From Anaerolineae bacterium (GTDB taxonomy: Bacteria; Chloroflexota; Anaerolineae; Anaerolineales; UBA4823): a stretch of DNA of 64,000 nt. Below the pieces are notes generated by a model. That model was not told the DNA's origin, did no database searches, and saw nothing but the letters and a program-made list of their open reading frames with translations. Position 1 is the stretch's first letter, and every line of letters starts with the position of its first letter. Made by a program: the position numbers and the translations under genes. This document shows positions 22,966 through 31,658 of the stretch, one piece after another. The stretch lies in contig QOQU01000010.1 of NCBI GenBank assembly GCA_003327455.1, positions 62,001-126,000 of the forward strand, written 5' to 3'.

Positions 22966-24205
22966 CGAACTGCGTACTCGTTCACTTAACGAATTGCTAG
23001 AAGCGGAGAGACTGTTTCGCCGTCATGCCGAAGGACGTGTGCGTTCTCTGAGTGCTGTTTTGACCGAACTTGCCTATCGCTTAGGCGGGGATAAACTCGA
23101 ACTCCTGCGGAAGCAAGACGCCACCATTCCTCAATCTTGGTCACCTGACCAATGGAGGGCATTTTTTCAGGCGCTTACGCTTGATCCTGGAACGACAGGA
23201 TGGGGAGGCAAATCCAACGGCAACGGGAATGGACATCACGCGGAGTTGAAAAAGCACCAGGAAGAAATCCAAAGGCTGAAATCAGAACTCGAACAAGCCC
23301 GTCGGACAATCGCAGAGCTGAAATTGGAGGCATATAGCCAACAACCTACAGATATTATAACCGCTCCATCATCAGCTCATAGTGATAAGTCTGTCAATGA
23401 TATAGGCTATGGATACGCTCACATTCCCCTTTGGGAATGGCAGCAGCCGCTTGTCCCCGCCAGCTACGCTGACCGCATTCGAGCGGTCAGCAGTGCTACT
23501 CGCAGAGACGCGCAGGTCAATGAGAGGCGCAAACTATTGACGATGTGGTTGCTCTCTTATACGGGTATCTCGTCACAAATCGAAATCGGGCGGTTGATTG
23601 GCGTAAGGGAAGGGATTAGCTCCGAAGCTGGCAGTATCAAGCGCCCCATCGAGGCTCTGGTTGAGAGCAATTTGCTCTCAACCCAAACCCTGACGCTGAA
23701 TCTGGGTAACACCCCGACCCGCCTAGTCGTCCTGCGTTTGAGTCAGGATGGGAAGGATTTATGCCGATTATGGGATTATCCGAATGTAGAGAGCGATTGG
23801 GAACGGTTGATTCGCTCACATGAGGCGGAGCGTCAAGAAGGGCATACGCTGGCGGTCTTACTGTTTGCTGCCCATGCCCGCATGAGGGGGTGGCGGACGA
23901 CCGTCTTGCCCGATGTCGAGGGGACGCCTGCCCGCCCTGATGTCTATATCGAGAACGGTGAGGCGAAGTGGTATGTCGAAGTCGAAGTGGGGGATCGTGA
24001 TCATGACGGCAACGCCAAATGGCGCAATTTGGCGGAGTTGCAAGACGGGAGAGTTGCCTTGTGCGCTCGGACGATTGAGGAGCGCAAGGTTTTGGTAGGA
24101 GATTGTCAGCAGTGGCACGGAGTAGCCACCGACCTAGAGAGCATGATTGGTATCAAGCTCAAACATATTCGACCTGGAGATGAGTTGTGGGTATATAAAT
24201 GGTAA
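22946..24205 (+). CDS. HTH plus nuclease-like protein, Replic_Relax-like
   Basis: 419 residues. Residues 1-85 are helical, residues 95-130 a predicted coiled coil (HHAELKKHQEEIQRLKSEL). A winged-HTH-like middle (NERRKLLTMWLLSYTGISSQ) precedes a C-terminal alpha/beta domain with RPDVYIENGEAKWYVEVEVG, the PD...ExE pattern of PD-(D/E)xK or Replic_Relax folds. The layout resembles replication-relaxation proteins of Gram-positive mobile elements, which would make it a candidate relaxase-like factor. The 44012 protein shares the same C-terminal pattern. The assignment is inference. Confidence 0.5.
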   Translation: MGIVNPDELRTRSLNELLEAERLFRRHAEGRVRSLSAVLTELAYRLGGDKLELLRKQDATIPQSWSPDQWRAFFQALTLDPGTTGWGGKSNGNGNGHHAELKKHQEEIQRLKSELEQARRTIAELKLEAYSQQPTDIITAPSSAHSDKSVNDIGYGYAHIPLWEWQQPLVPASYADRIRAVSSATRRDAQVNERRKLLTMWLLSYTGISSQIEIGRLIGVREGISSEAGSIKRPIEALVESNLLSTQTLTLNLGNTPTRLVVLRLSQDGKDLCRLWDYPNVESDWERLIRSHEAERQEGHTLAVLLFAAHARMRGWRTTVLPDVEGTPARPDVYIENGEAKWYVEVEVGDRDHDGNAKWRNLAELQDGRVALCARTIEERKVLVGDCQQWHGVATDLESMIGIKLKHIRPGDELWVYKW

Positions 24206-24438
24206 TCTTCCTGCTCTATCTCTATGCGAAAGTGCGCAGACGTGAACAGGCGTCTTGTAGGTGCAAGTCCTACCTGTGCAATTGACCCGTAAGACAGGCT
24301 ACCAGCCTGTCAGAACGGCGGGTATGCGACCTCCACCCCTCTCTCTGCACGGCGGTCACCTTCAGCTGCTCCCACCATGTGCGATTGAGGGTGTCCGCCG
24401 TGTGGCGGTTACAAAACCGTGAGAGAGGAGTGTGTAAT
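24206..24438 (+). promoter_or_regulatory. Structured leader with T-loop hairpin
   Basis: Plus-strand copy of the leader family. GTAGG TGCAAGT CCTAC (24257-24273) lies inside a GCGCAG/CTGTGC stem, with GACAGGCTACCAGCCTGTC downstream (near 24293-24311) and a GGCGGTCACC/GGTGTCCGCC pair around 24352-24400. The region ends at a GAGAGGAG ribosome site. It does not contain an open frame worth calling. Confidence 0.6.
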
Positions 24439-24552
24439 ATGGTCGCATTGGGTCTTTTGGCAATTGTCTTGATATGGGGGGGGTGGGTGTTGCACTATGC
24501 CATCACCCAATACCCCATGGATGAACGGCTAAAAGCGGTCACCCGCCGTTAG
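24439..24552 (+). CDS. 37-residue membrane peptide
   Basis: ATG at 24439 with GAGAGGAG eight bases upstream. One hydrophobic helix (LGLLAIVLIWGGWVLHYAI) and a charged tail (MDERLKAVTRR). It is the same length as the 19651 peptide, though not clearly related. It has a structured leader upstream and a terminator right after the stop, so it is a complete transcription unit. Confidence 0.6.
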   Translation: MVALGLLAIVLIWGGWVLHYAITQYPMDERLKAVTRR

Positions 24553-24555
24553 GGT

Positions 24556-24593
24556 CAAAAAAGGAGGAGCTTGTCAGCTCCCCCTTTTTTTAT
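24556..24593 (+). terminator. Intrinsic terminator of the pilin operon
   Basis: AAAAAAGGAGGAGC TTGTCA GCTCCCCCTTTTTTT forms a long stem with one mismatch and a T-run. It lies four bases after the 24552 stop. Confidence 0.85.
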
Positions 24594-24646
24594 CTTTTTT
24601 TTCTTGATAAAAGTTGTGCGGGGAAAGAATAGTACCGGTTATCCTA

Positions 24647-24670
24647 CGCAATACAATAAGTATTGTGTTG
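24647..24670. repeat. Inverted repeat between convergent operons
   Basis: GCAATACAATA AG TATTGTGTTGC is an imperfect 11-bp inverted repeat. GCAACACAATA recurs near 24731. It could be an operator or the end of a transcript. Confidence 0.4.
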
Positions 24671-24693
24671 CATAAATAGCCCAAATTAGCCAT

Positions 24694-24714
24694 ACAAAAA
24701 GCCTGCGGCAGGCT
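24694..24714 (-). terminator. Terminator of the long minus-strand Tad operon
   Basis: On the minus strand AGCCTGC C GCAGGCT is followed by TTTTTG, directly after the stop of the prepilin peptidase gene. Confidence 0.8.
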
Positions 24715-24715
24715 A

Positions 24716-25096
24716 TTATCCCTTAAAAAATACGCAACACAATATGTGGTAGGTTGAGACGCCTAGCAATATACCCAGATAACCAGGATAGTTGCGCTCA
24801 CGCTTGATAATGCGCCATAGCCCCCACATTCCACCTGCGCCTATCCATGCCCAAGCATATAGGGTGGGGTTAAGTAACCCCAACACCATCAATCCCTTCG
24901 TATCTCCCCCAGCAATCAGCCCAGATAGCCAAAATACCAGCGTCAGAACGAATACCCCAAGCGCGGTCGCATTGGGATGAAACAATCGCCAAATGAATGC
25001 AACCGCCAGAACAGGCAAGGTCAACCAGTTTGGCACTTCCCGCCTGCGTAGGTCGTAAAACGCTCCCAAGCTCAACCACACTTCAATCGCAACCAT
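24716..25096 (-). CDS. Prepilin peptidase, A24 family (TadV/CpaA-like)
   Basis: 126 residues, ATG at 25096 overlapping the upstream stop region. The catalytic aspartates are in FYDLRRREVPNWL (near residue 17) and GGDTKGL (near residue 65), the A24 signature. Several membrane segments follow. It is the short TadV/CpaA form, with no N-methyltransferase part. It should cut the Flp-like pilin and TadE-like proteins of the plus-strand operon. Last gene of the Tad operon. Confidence 0.85.
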   Translation of the reverse strand: MVAIEVWLSLGAFYDLRRREVPNWLTLPVLAVAFIWRLFHPNATALGVFVLTLVFWLSGLIAGGDTKGLMVLGLLNPTLYAWAWIGAGGMWGLWRIIKRERNYPGYLGILLGVSTYHILCCVFFKG

Positions 25097-26147
25097 TAGC
25101 AAAGAGGGGCTCTCTGAGTGGCAATCCTAACCGCTCCCAAAACAGGTTGAGTGCGGGGCCTGGGTCGAGCTTTTGATTAATTCGATAATGCCCTACGATG
25201 TGTTCGGAATCAACAGGGATACTCCACCGCCTGGCAATGTCGCACACCAGGTCTTTCAGCACGATGAGTTGAATTTCCGAGAAATCTTCCCAGTACCGCC
25301 TGCCGAAGGACGCCAGGTAATCTTCATATACCAAGATCCCCGTTTCGGCTGGATCAACATATCCCCAGTTGACCAGCTCGATGCCGATGGTTCGTAGTTC
25401 GGGGTATCCATCATCGCCGCACAGATCATACGGACAGGTTGGTAAACAAGAATTTCCCGCACAAGTGACATGCACCGCCCCTACTTCTTCAGGGATGAGC
25501 TGATACACCGTCCCGTCCCGGTCAATTAGGTAATGAGCGGATGTGCCGTCCAGCTTACGAAACCACGACAAAGAGGCTGCCAGTGACCCGCTGGTGTAGT
25601 GGATTATTACCCCTTGGGGTTGGTTTGTCCCGTAGCGCACATAATTGCAGGAAGCAGCCACATCCGCCGCTGAGTAGTCGGGCAGGAAGGATACCTGTCC
25701 GACTACGACTTCGTGCATCCGTTCCTCCATAATGCCATTGGCAGCCGTGCATTGCTGCTGATAATGCTGGGCGTCTTCTTGATTGGGAGACCAGCCTGGT
25801 GCTTCGGGCGTTATCACAATTTCAAGATTAGGGGTCGCTGTTGGGCTGGATAATTCAGGTGTTGGGGAGTTCATCGCCGTTGCTGTCAAGGTAGCAGTCG
25901 GTAAACTGACCTCCGCCCGGCCGTTCAGGGTGCTGCGCACGGCAATCCCTAATAAGAGCAGGATGACGCTAGCTGCCAGACTGAGTCTCAACAGGTATTC
26001 AGTATTTCCGCTCCCAATCCTCCTAATGGGAATATTACGCTTTCCAGTTTGATTCAATGTGTAGTAGCTCAATGGGGGAAGTTCGGGTTCTGGTTTGACC
26101 CCTAGAAAAAGCCGTTTCAGAGCAATCAAGATAACTTGTAACATCAT
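25083..26147 (-). CDS. Membrane-anchored N-acetylmuramoyl-L-alanine amidase
   Basis: 354 residues. The start at 26147 follows GGTGAGA. A membrane segment (LRLSLAASVILLLLGIAV) is near residues 55-72, followed by a TATLTATAM/TPTPEL linker and an Amidase_2 domain: IIHYTSG (first zinc His), AVHVTC, and EHIVGHYRI with DPGP (last ligands). It would cut peptidoglycan outside the membrane, opening a path for the pilus through the wall, as the lytic enzymes of conjugation and pilus systems do. Confidence 0.85.
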   Translation of the reverse strand: MMLQVILIALKRLFLGVKPEPELPPLSYYTLNQTGKRNIPIRRIGSGNTEYLLRLSLAASVILLLLGIAVRSTLNGRAEVSLPTATLTATAMNSPTPELSSPTATPNLEIVITPEAPGWSPNQEDAQHYQQQCTAANGIMEERMHEVVVGQVSFLPDYSAADVAASCNYVRYGTNQPQGVIIHYTSGSLAASLSWFRKLDGTSAHYLIDRDGTVYQLIPEEVGAVHVTCAGNSCLPTCPYDLCGDDGYPELRTIGIELVNWGYVDPAETGILVYEDYLASFGRRYWEDFSEIQLIVLKDLVCDIARRWSIPVDSEHIVGHYRINQKLDPGPALNLFWERLGLPLREPLFANGCD

Positions 26148-26149
26148 TC

Positions 26150-26710
26150 TCACCACACCAACGGAATCAATCGCCATTTGACCTTTGCTTTATAGCTGTC
26201 GTAGTCTTCCACGATGTTTTCTTCCCAGCGTATTCTGAGAACGGTCAAGACGATTTGCACCACCACAACCGAGATATTCCAGAACGTCAACCAAGACAAA
26301 GCTGCGGACAAGATTGCCAGTAACTCGCCCAAGTACATCGGATGACGGATAACCTGATAGATACCATCTTGTACCAACCCCCTGTCGGCAGGGGCAACCC
26401 CAAAAGAGCGGTCGAGCCGATTTACTGCCAGTACCGAGAGCGCCACCCCCAGAGCAGCAAGAGCTTCCCCTAGCGGGGGATAGCCATTGCCTTTGAGCTG
26501 GATGGTAACGGGCAGAATTGCCGATGACCAGGCTATAACCTCCTGCCAGCGAGTGACGCGCCTGGTCGGTTTACGGCGCTTGACGAACAGGATTGCTACT
26601 AAACCCGCTTGCACGGCAAGGAATAAAAGCAATACCTCCCTAAGCTGGATACCTTGTCCTAAGCGTACCAGAGAGACCGTTGCCCAAAAGACGCCCAGCC
26701 AGAAGTCCAT
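26150..26710 (-). CDS. ICMT-family membrane methyltransferase
   Basis: 186 residues with about four membrane segments. The C-terminal motif GIYQVIRHPMYLGELL followed by RIRWEENIVEDYDSYKAKVKWRLIP is the signature of isoprenylcysteine carboxyl methyltransferase-like and phospholipid methyltransferase-like enzymes. It is one base from the TadC gene, inside a pilus operon. Since the prepilin peptidase lacks a methyltransferase, this enzyme could methylate the mature pilin N-terminus; that is a guess from context. Confidence 0.75.
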   Translation of the reverse strand: MDFWLGVFWATVSLVRLGQGIQLREVLLLFLAVQAGLVAILFVKRRKPTRRVTRWQEVIAWSSAILPVTIQLKGNGYPPLGEALAALGVALSVLAVNRLDRSFGVAPADRGLVQDGIYQVIRHPMYLGELLAILSAALSWLTFWNISVVVVQIVLTVLRIRWEENIVEDYDSYKAKVKWRLIPLVW

Positions 26711-27603
26711 CAGCTACCAAATGCCGATAACACAGGTGTCAAGAAGGTCGCTAGGAGGAAAATCACGAACGGTGCAAAATAGAAAAACATGACCATCAAC
26801 GTCAGACGACTGTCCAGTTTCTCTACCTCGCTTGCCAACCTCGCCCGATATTCCCCTACCAGCGTTTCGGCAATTTGCGCCATCAGTTCAGCACCGCCAA
26901 CCCCTTTGGAAGCCACCAGGTCGAGCTGGCTGGCAAAAGCGGTCAGGGCAGGTAGGTTCGCCTTGCGAAAGGTCTCCACCAATGTCCCCTGCACGGGTTT
27001 GCGACTGAATAGAGGCCGTGCAGAAGAAGAAGTCGCCGCGATAGCCTCTTTTAAGAGACCCGACAGAGCGCCAGGGAGCTGAGCGGCGCGCTCTACCGCT
27101 TTCTCAGGCGAGTTTCCTGCTGCCAGCTCTGCCGAGATGAGAGCTGCTGTTTCAGGAAGTAGTCGCAATACGCGTTTGCGCACTGTGTTGGCTTTCGCCC
27201 GCAAAGCGATAAATGGATACACGGCTGCTCCAATCGGCACAAGAAGGGAGAAAAAGGCGGGATTGATGATGGGAAAAATCAATCCTACCCCGCCATATAG
27301 AACGCTGGTGAAGACCAAACGACCGATGGTGTAGTCTTTGTACTTCCCGCCCCGCTGCGCCCAGCGGAGATGATCTTGCCATGTCTCCAGCGAGATGGGG
27401 AGTTTCTTGGCAATTGCTTCTCCAACCACTTCCCCCGTTGAGTTCATCTTCTTCTGCTCATAGTATTCCACCAGGGCTTTATCCGCTCCTCGGCGGATGT
27501 TGACCTGCCCGATTCGGGCAGTGAGCCAATAGGCAATCAGAGAAGCACTGCCAGCTGTCATAAAACTAATCAATGTACCGGAAACGATTTGTCCAATATC
27601 CAT
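26710..27603 (-). CDS. tadC: TadC-like inner-membrane platform protein
   Basis: 297 residues. T2SSF/GspF-type fold: a cytoplasmic helical domain (LRLLPETAALISAELAAGNSPEKAVERAAQLPGA region) between membrane segments, with a final hydrophobic helix (LMVMFFYFAPFVIFLLA). The ends overlap by one base with both neighbours (26710 and 27603), so it is tightly coupled to TadB. TadB and TadC form the platform for the TadA motor. Confidence 0.85.
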   Translation of the reverse strand: MDIGQIVSGTLISFMTAGSASLIAYWLTARIGQVNIRRGADKALVEYYEQKKMNSTGEVVGEAIAKKLPISLETWQDHLRWAQRGGKYKDYTIGRLVFTSVLYGGVGLIFPIINPAFFSLLVPIGAAVYPFIALRAKANTVRKRVLRLLPETAALISAELAAGNSPEKAVERAAQLPGALSGLLKEAIAATSSSARPLFSRKPVQGTLVETFRKANLPALTAFASQLDLVASKGVGGAELMAQIAETLVGEYRARLASEVEKLDSRLTLMVMFFYFAPFVIFLLATFLTPVLSAFGS

Positions 27604-28556
27604 TATTCGGTTACCTCACGAATGGCATCGCCGAGAATATTCCAACCTACCGCTCCCCAAACCAGCAAGATGAGCAATCCCATCTGCCCCAGGGGGGAAT
27701 GGAAGAGATACCCGCTGCTAGGATTTGCCATTGCCATAAAAATCGCCCCACCCAGGGCAAGCAGGATGACACGTATTGTTCCCCATGCTCCATCCGCTTT
27801 GGCTTGCGCATTCGCCCGCGCCGCCAGCAGATTGGATAATCCCTGCGCGGCAAGTTGGAAGGATTGAATATATCCCGACCCGCCCGTTTCCCATAAACGG
27901 GAGATTTCCAGCACTACCATCATCAGAGAGGGGGAGATGTTGGCAGCTTCCTGGCGCATATCTTCCAGCCCCTTTTGTCCGCTACTCTGCATGGCGGAGA
28001 CCATGCGCTGAAGCCAGGCTTTCAGAGGGGCTTGCGGGTCGAGAGTATCTATCACATCCGCAATGGCTTCGATGATGTTCTGGGTAGCTTGTAAAGTGGC
28101 TGCCAGGCGGAGCAAAAAAGCAGGCAGTTCCTTTTCCAGGGCAACCCGCATTTTATCCCAGCGTCCCTCGACAACCCCCTTGACAAATACGTAGCCGATA
28201 GCCATTCCCGCAGGGATCAAGACGATGGGAAGATTGAGAGCCTGCACCGCTATCAGCACACACAAGCAGATAACAGCAATAACGCTGTAAAAAACAAGCA
28301 TTTCCTTGCCATCTACTTTCACGCCGTAGCTTAGTGCCGCTAGCCGTATTTTATGCTCCATTGACCCTATCTTGACCGTGCTAGTTGCTTGGTCTTCAAG
28401 AGGGCGGTAATAATCCGATAAGCTCTTGACCGCCTGCCTGCGCACAGAAAGATTTAGTCCTGAAAACAGGTAATACACAATATACGCTGCGGTAAGAGCC
28501 ATCAAAATCGGGGTGAAAACCTGTAAAGAATCACGGATTGCAGTAGCCATATTCAC
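27603..28556 (-). CDS. tadB: TadB-like inner-membrane platform protein
   Basis: 317 residues. Membrane segments near residues 12-32 and 90-130, then a T2SSF-type domain (LPAFLLRLAATLQATQNIIEAIADVI) and two C-terminal membrane helices. It pairs with TadC. The stop overlaps the TadC start. Confidence 0.85.
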   Translation of the reverse strand: MNMATAIRDSLQVFTPILMALTAAYIVYYLFSGLNLSVRRQAVKSLSDYYRPLEDQATSTVKIGSMEHKIRLAALSYGVKVDGKEMLVFYSVIAVICLCVLIAVQALNLPIVLIPAGMAIGYVFVKGVVEGRWDKMRVALEKELPAFLLRLAATLQATQNIIEAIADVIDTLDPQAPLKAWLQRMVSAMQSSGQKGLEDMRQEAANISPSLMMVVLEISRLWETGGSGYIQSFQLAAQGLSNLLAARANAQAKADGAWGTIRVILLALGGAIFMAMANPSSGYLFHSPLGQMGLLILLVWGAVGWNILGDAIREVTE

Positions 28557-28559
28557 TCC

Positions 28560-30293
28560 TTATTTCACCACCAACGGAAGATAAAGCCGAAACCACGAGG
28601 TTGGGGTGGGTGAAGGCGTAATTTGAGAAGGAATTTGTGTACCATCTGGCGTATTCGTTAAAGTCGGTGTCCATGTCCAGGTTGGAGTAGGAGTTAATGT
28701 CCAGGTTGGAGTGGGTGTTTCCGTTACCGTTGGAGACGGTGACGGGGAAGGCGTAAATGTCCACGTAGGTGTCGGAGACGATGAAGGGGTTGGTGTAAAT
28801 GTCCAGGTAGGTGTCCAAGTAGGTGTCATGGTCGCTGGTAATGGTTCGTCACTCTCAAATGCCCCGATGTCGCAATTTGTATTTGCCGGTTGGGGGCGAG
28901 TTACACCGCGTTGATCCACTTCGGGACAGGAACTAGCTTTACCCGCTCCCGCAGCAGGAGACCCTGCCAGCAGTGCATGGGTCAAGGTGTTTCCACCGTT
29001 ATCCGTCAAATCTCCCAGCTTCGCATCTACACCGATTATGTTCCCGTTGACACCGCTCACCAACCCGCAGGCTTGCGTTCCAGTGCTTTCTATCAGGTTG
29101 TTTGCCGATTGGCTGTTGATGTATCCCGTTATGCTGTTGACACAATCACCACCGTTCGTACTTCTAGCGAACAGGGAGTTGTACAAGCGAATCGTCCCTT
29201 GGTCATTATAAATACCCCCGCCGTAAATAGCACCGTTTTGGGCAAAGGTGACGTTGGTTAATGAAGGAGTACCGTTGCCCGTGTTGTACAACCCACCCCC
29301 TAAAAAGGCAGTGTTCCCCGAAAAAGTGCTATTGACGATGGTCAATCCAGCTCCGTAATGGTTCACGCCACCACCGTTGTACTGAGCCGCGTTGGACATG
29401 AACGTTGAGCCAATCACCGTCAAGCTGGACTGGATGAACTCACTAAAAAGCCCTGCACCGAATTGCGCCATGTTCTCGGTAAACGTGCTATCTATCAACG
29501 TTGCCCCTGACGCATTCGACACTGCCATTCCCCCACCAAAAACGGCTTGATTGGAACGGAATTCAACCCGTATCAATTGGGGCATTGCGTTCCCAGCGAC
29601 ATATAGCCCACCACCCTTTTCCTGCGCCACGTTCCCGATGAAGCGCGTGTCTCGTATAGTCGGGCTACCCCCTACAAGCATCCCGCCCCCGTACTTGTCA
29701 TTGTTCCCTGTCGCTTGACCTGCGGTGATGACAAAGCCATCCAAGACCGTCGCGGCGGTGATTTCATCACCCGCAGTGACCACATGATAGGCATTTGACC
29801 CCACAATGTCTCCATTCCAAGTGATACCATTTCCATCCTTGCGGTCGTTGCGGTCAATGTCTCCGCTCAAAACGGTCAAATTGAGCGCGGGATTACGTTG
29901 GGATAGTTCTGTCTCATTCCCAGCAAACCCACCATAGAGTTGTATGCCTTCCACAAGCGCAAAAGACGAGAAATAGACACCTTTTGCCACCCAAATCGGC
30001 TTATCGGGCGTTGCCACAGCCAGAGCAGATTGCAGGTCTGTGAAGGCATCTTGCCATGATGAGCCATTGTTCGCCCCTGTCGCCGAAGCGTTGACGTATA
30101 TCCGCGTCAGAACAACGGGGGTCGGAGACGGCGTTGGTGTCTCCTTGATGACATCGTAGCTTTCCCCATCGGTATAAGGGTCAACCAACGGGTTGCCAGC
30201 CAAATCGCGCACAACGCCGTCATCTGCTCGGACAGGGAATGCTGTTATCAAGAGCAAACAGATAACCAGGTATCCGATAATTCCTTTACGCAT
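28560..30293 (-). CDS. Secreted right-handed beta-helix protein with Pro/Thr stalk
   Basis: 577 residues. The ATG at 30293 is used (AAGGTG ahead) and is followed by a signal peptide (KGIIGYLVICLLLITAFPVRA). Residues about 70-460 form a beta-helix of the polymorphic outer-membrane/CSLREA type with repeated GGGxY/N turns. Residues 480-560 are a stalk of PTPTWTFTPTPS-like repeats. The last residues, LYLPLVVK, resemble the short YLPLV tails of many Chloroflexi secreted proteins. It probably sits on the surface or on the pilus as an adhesin. Confidence 0.8.
   Translation of the reverse strand: MRKGIIGYLVICLLLITAFPVRADDGVVRDLAGNPLVDPYTDGESYDVIKETPTPSPTPVVLTRIYVNASATGANNGSSWQDAFTDLQSALAVATPDKPIWVAKGVYFSSFALVEGIQLYGGFAGNETELSQRNPALNLTVLSGDIDRNDRKDGNGITWNGDIVGSNAYHVVTAGDEITAATVLDGFVITAGQATGNNDKYGGGMLVGGSPTIRDTRFIGNVAQEKGGGLYVAGNAMPQLIRVEFRSNQAVFGGGMAVSNASGATLIDSTFTENMAQFGAGLFSEFIQSSLTVIGSTFMSNAAQYNGGGVNHYGAGLTIVNSTFSGNTAFLGGGLYNTGNGTPSLTNVTFAQNGAIYGGGIYNDQGTIRLYNSLFARSTNGGDCVNSITGYINSQSANNLIESTGTQACGLVSGVNGNIIGVDAKLGDLTDNGGNTLTHALLAGSPAAGAGKASSCPEVDQRGVTRPQPANTNCDIGAFESDEPLPATMTPTWTPTWTFTPTPSSSPTPTWTFTPSPSPSPTVTETPTPTWTLTPTPTWTWTPTLTNTPDGTQIPSQITPSPTPTSWFRLYLPLVVK
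28655..28830. repeat. Tandem Pro/Thr stalk repeats
   Basis: Short units of the type GTCCAGGTTGGAGT or GTCCACGTAGGTGTC repeat at 12-24 base intervals and encode TPTWTxTPTP on the minus strand. Slippage could change stalk length without breaking the frame. Confidence 0.7.
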
Positions 30294-30308
30294 GGTCAGC
30301 ACCTTCTA

Positions 30309-30332
30309 GGGGAGCGGCAGAAGCCGCTCCCC
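30309..30332. promoter_or_regulatory. Strong intergenic hairpin in the Tad operon
   Basis: GGGGAGCGGC AGAA GCCGCTCCCC, a perfect 10-bp stem, lies between two adhesin genes. A T-run exists only on the plus-strand side, so on the transcribed minus strand it is more likely an mRNA processing or stability hairpin than a terminator. Confidence 0.6.
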
Positions 30333-30342
30333 TGGCTTTTTG

Positions 30343-31644
30343 TTACGGAGTAACGTCCAGACGGATTGTTCCGCTGCCTGTGCCGGTATTTACCGTCACG
30401 GTGTAAGTCGTACCGCTACCCGTCACGCTGACAATGTATGCCCCCTGAATCGTCCCACTGGTCGTCAGGGTAAAGACATCGGGAGTGACACCGACAACAG
30501 GCTCAGAGAATGTCACGATAAAGGTGACCGATTGGGCATTGGTCGGATTCGGGTCACCTCTGACAATGCTCACCACCTGCGGGAGAGTCTTGTCTATCGT
30601 GTAACTTTCGTCTCCTGTGTAGGGCTTGTTGCTAATCCCCGTCCCTGCCAGGTCGGTGATTGTGGCAGTGTCAGAGACGTCCAGGCGGATTGTTCCGTCC
30701 TTTGTTCCTGTATTGACGGTCACCGTGCGGGTTTCTCCTGTGCCTGTAATTTCGGCAATTGACGCCCCTGTGATCCCCCCTGTCGTTGTCAAGGCAAAGT
30801 CAGCTGCATCAACGTCGATAACAGCTTCCGAGAAAACAACAGAAAACTGTACCTGACTGGCATTGGTCGGGGACGTCCCTAAACGCGTGATACTGACCAC
30901 CGTTGGCGCACCCGTGTCTATTGTCCAAGTGTAGCTTGCAGGGGTTGAGTCAACATTGCTCGCTGCATCGGTCGCACGTACGGCAAAAGTGTGTTCCCCA
31001 GCACTCAAATCGCTGACCTCATACGGACTGGTGCAAATTTCCCAGCTACCAGTATCCAGCTTGCATTCGGTATAGGCAACCCCCGCTCCACCATCATCTG
31101 TTGCGTTGAACAGAAACGTAGCCGAAGTTTGGTTGGCGTATGACGGCGGATACCCTGTAAGAGTTGTCTCAGGCGAAATCTTGTCTATCACATAATCGGC
31201 GGATGTGATAGGTAACCCATCAAGACTGTTGCCTACATCGTCCTGAATCGTTGCCTCAGAAGGGATGACCAGGGCAATCGTACCGCTACCTGAACCTGTG
31301 CTGACGGTCAGGGTGTACGTTGTTCCGCTCCCTGTAACGGATTGGATACTTGCCCCTGTTACTCCCGTGACATTCAGCGAGAAATCGTCCAGACCAGCCC
31401 CTGTAACGGCTTCCGAGAAGGTCACCTCGAAAATAACAGTCGAGGCGTTTGTCGGTGTCCCAGTCAGTAAGTTGATTCCGACTACCGTTGGTGCATCGCG
31501 GTCAATCTCATATTCTTCCCCTGAAGTATAGGGGGTATTGCTCGGCGTATTTCCTGCTGGGTCGGTAATGGCTGCCAAAACCCCCCATTGGGGGATGAGA
31601 AAGAGAACAGCTACCGATAGAAAAATAAAACAAAATCGTTTCAT
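30343..31644 (-). CDS. Secreted Ig-like repeat protein
   Basis: 433 residues. Signal peptide (KRFCFIFLSVAVLFLIPQWG). Four beta-sandwich repeats of about 95 residues follow, with the unit (A/Q)PTVVxIxRxxxxPTNASxVxF, FSEAV and GTxRLDV, of the bacterial Ig-like type found in large adhesins. One repeat (TTLTGYPPSYANQTSATFLF) is a different Ig type with a Cys pair. The protein ends in a repeat with no stalk or anchor. It lies between the two beta-helix genes. Adhesin role is inferred. Confidence 0.75.
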   Translation of the reverse strand: MKRFCFIFLSVAVLFLIPQWGVLAAITDPAGNTPSNTPYTSGEEYEIDRDAPTVVGINLLTGTPTNASTVIFEVTFSEAVTGAGLDDFSLNVTGVTGASIQSVTGSGTTYTLTVSTGSGSGTIALVIPSEATIQDDVGNSLDGLPITSADYVIDKISPETTLTGYPPSYANQTSATFLFNATDDGGAGVAYTECKLDTGSWEICTSPYEVSDLSAGEHTFAVRATDAASNVDSTPASYTWTIDTGAPTVVSITRLGTSPTNASQVQFSVVFSEAVIDVDAADFALTTTGGITGASIAEITGTGETRTVTVNTGTKDGTIRLDVSDTATITDLAGTGISNKPYTGDESYTIDKTLPQVVSIVRGDPNPTNAQSVTFIVTFSEPVVGVTPDVFTLTTSGTIQGAYIVSVTGSGTTYTVTVNTGTGSGTIRLDVTP

Positions 31645-31658
31645 GTTATTACTCCCTT

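Noticed and set aside
18513-24273. Cobalamin riboswitches, because GGTGCAANTCC resembles their conserved core
   Set aside because: The following conserved segments (the CCCGC/ACTGT part and the B12 box) are missing and no cobalamin genes are present.
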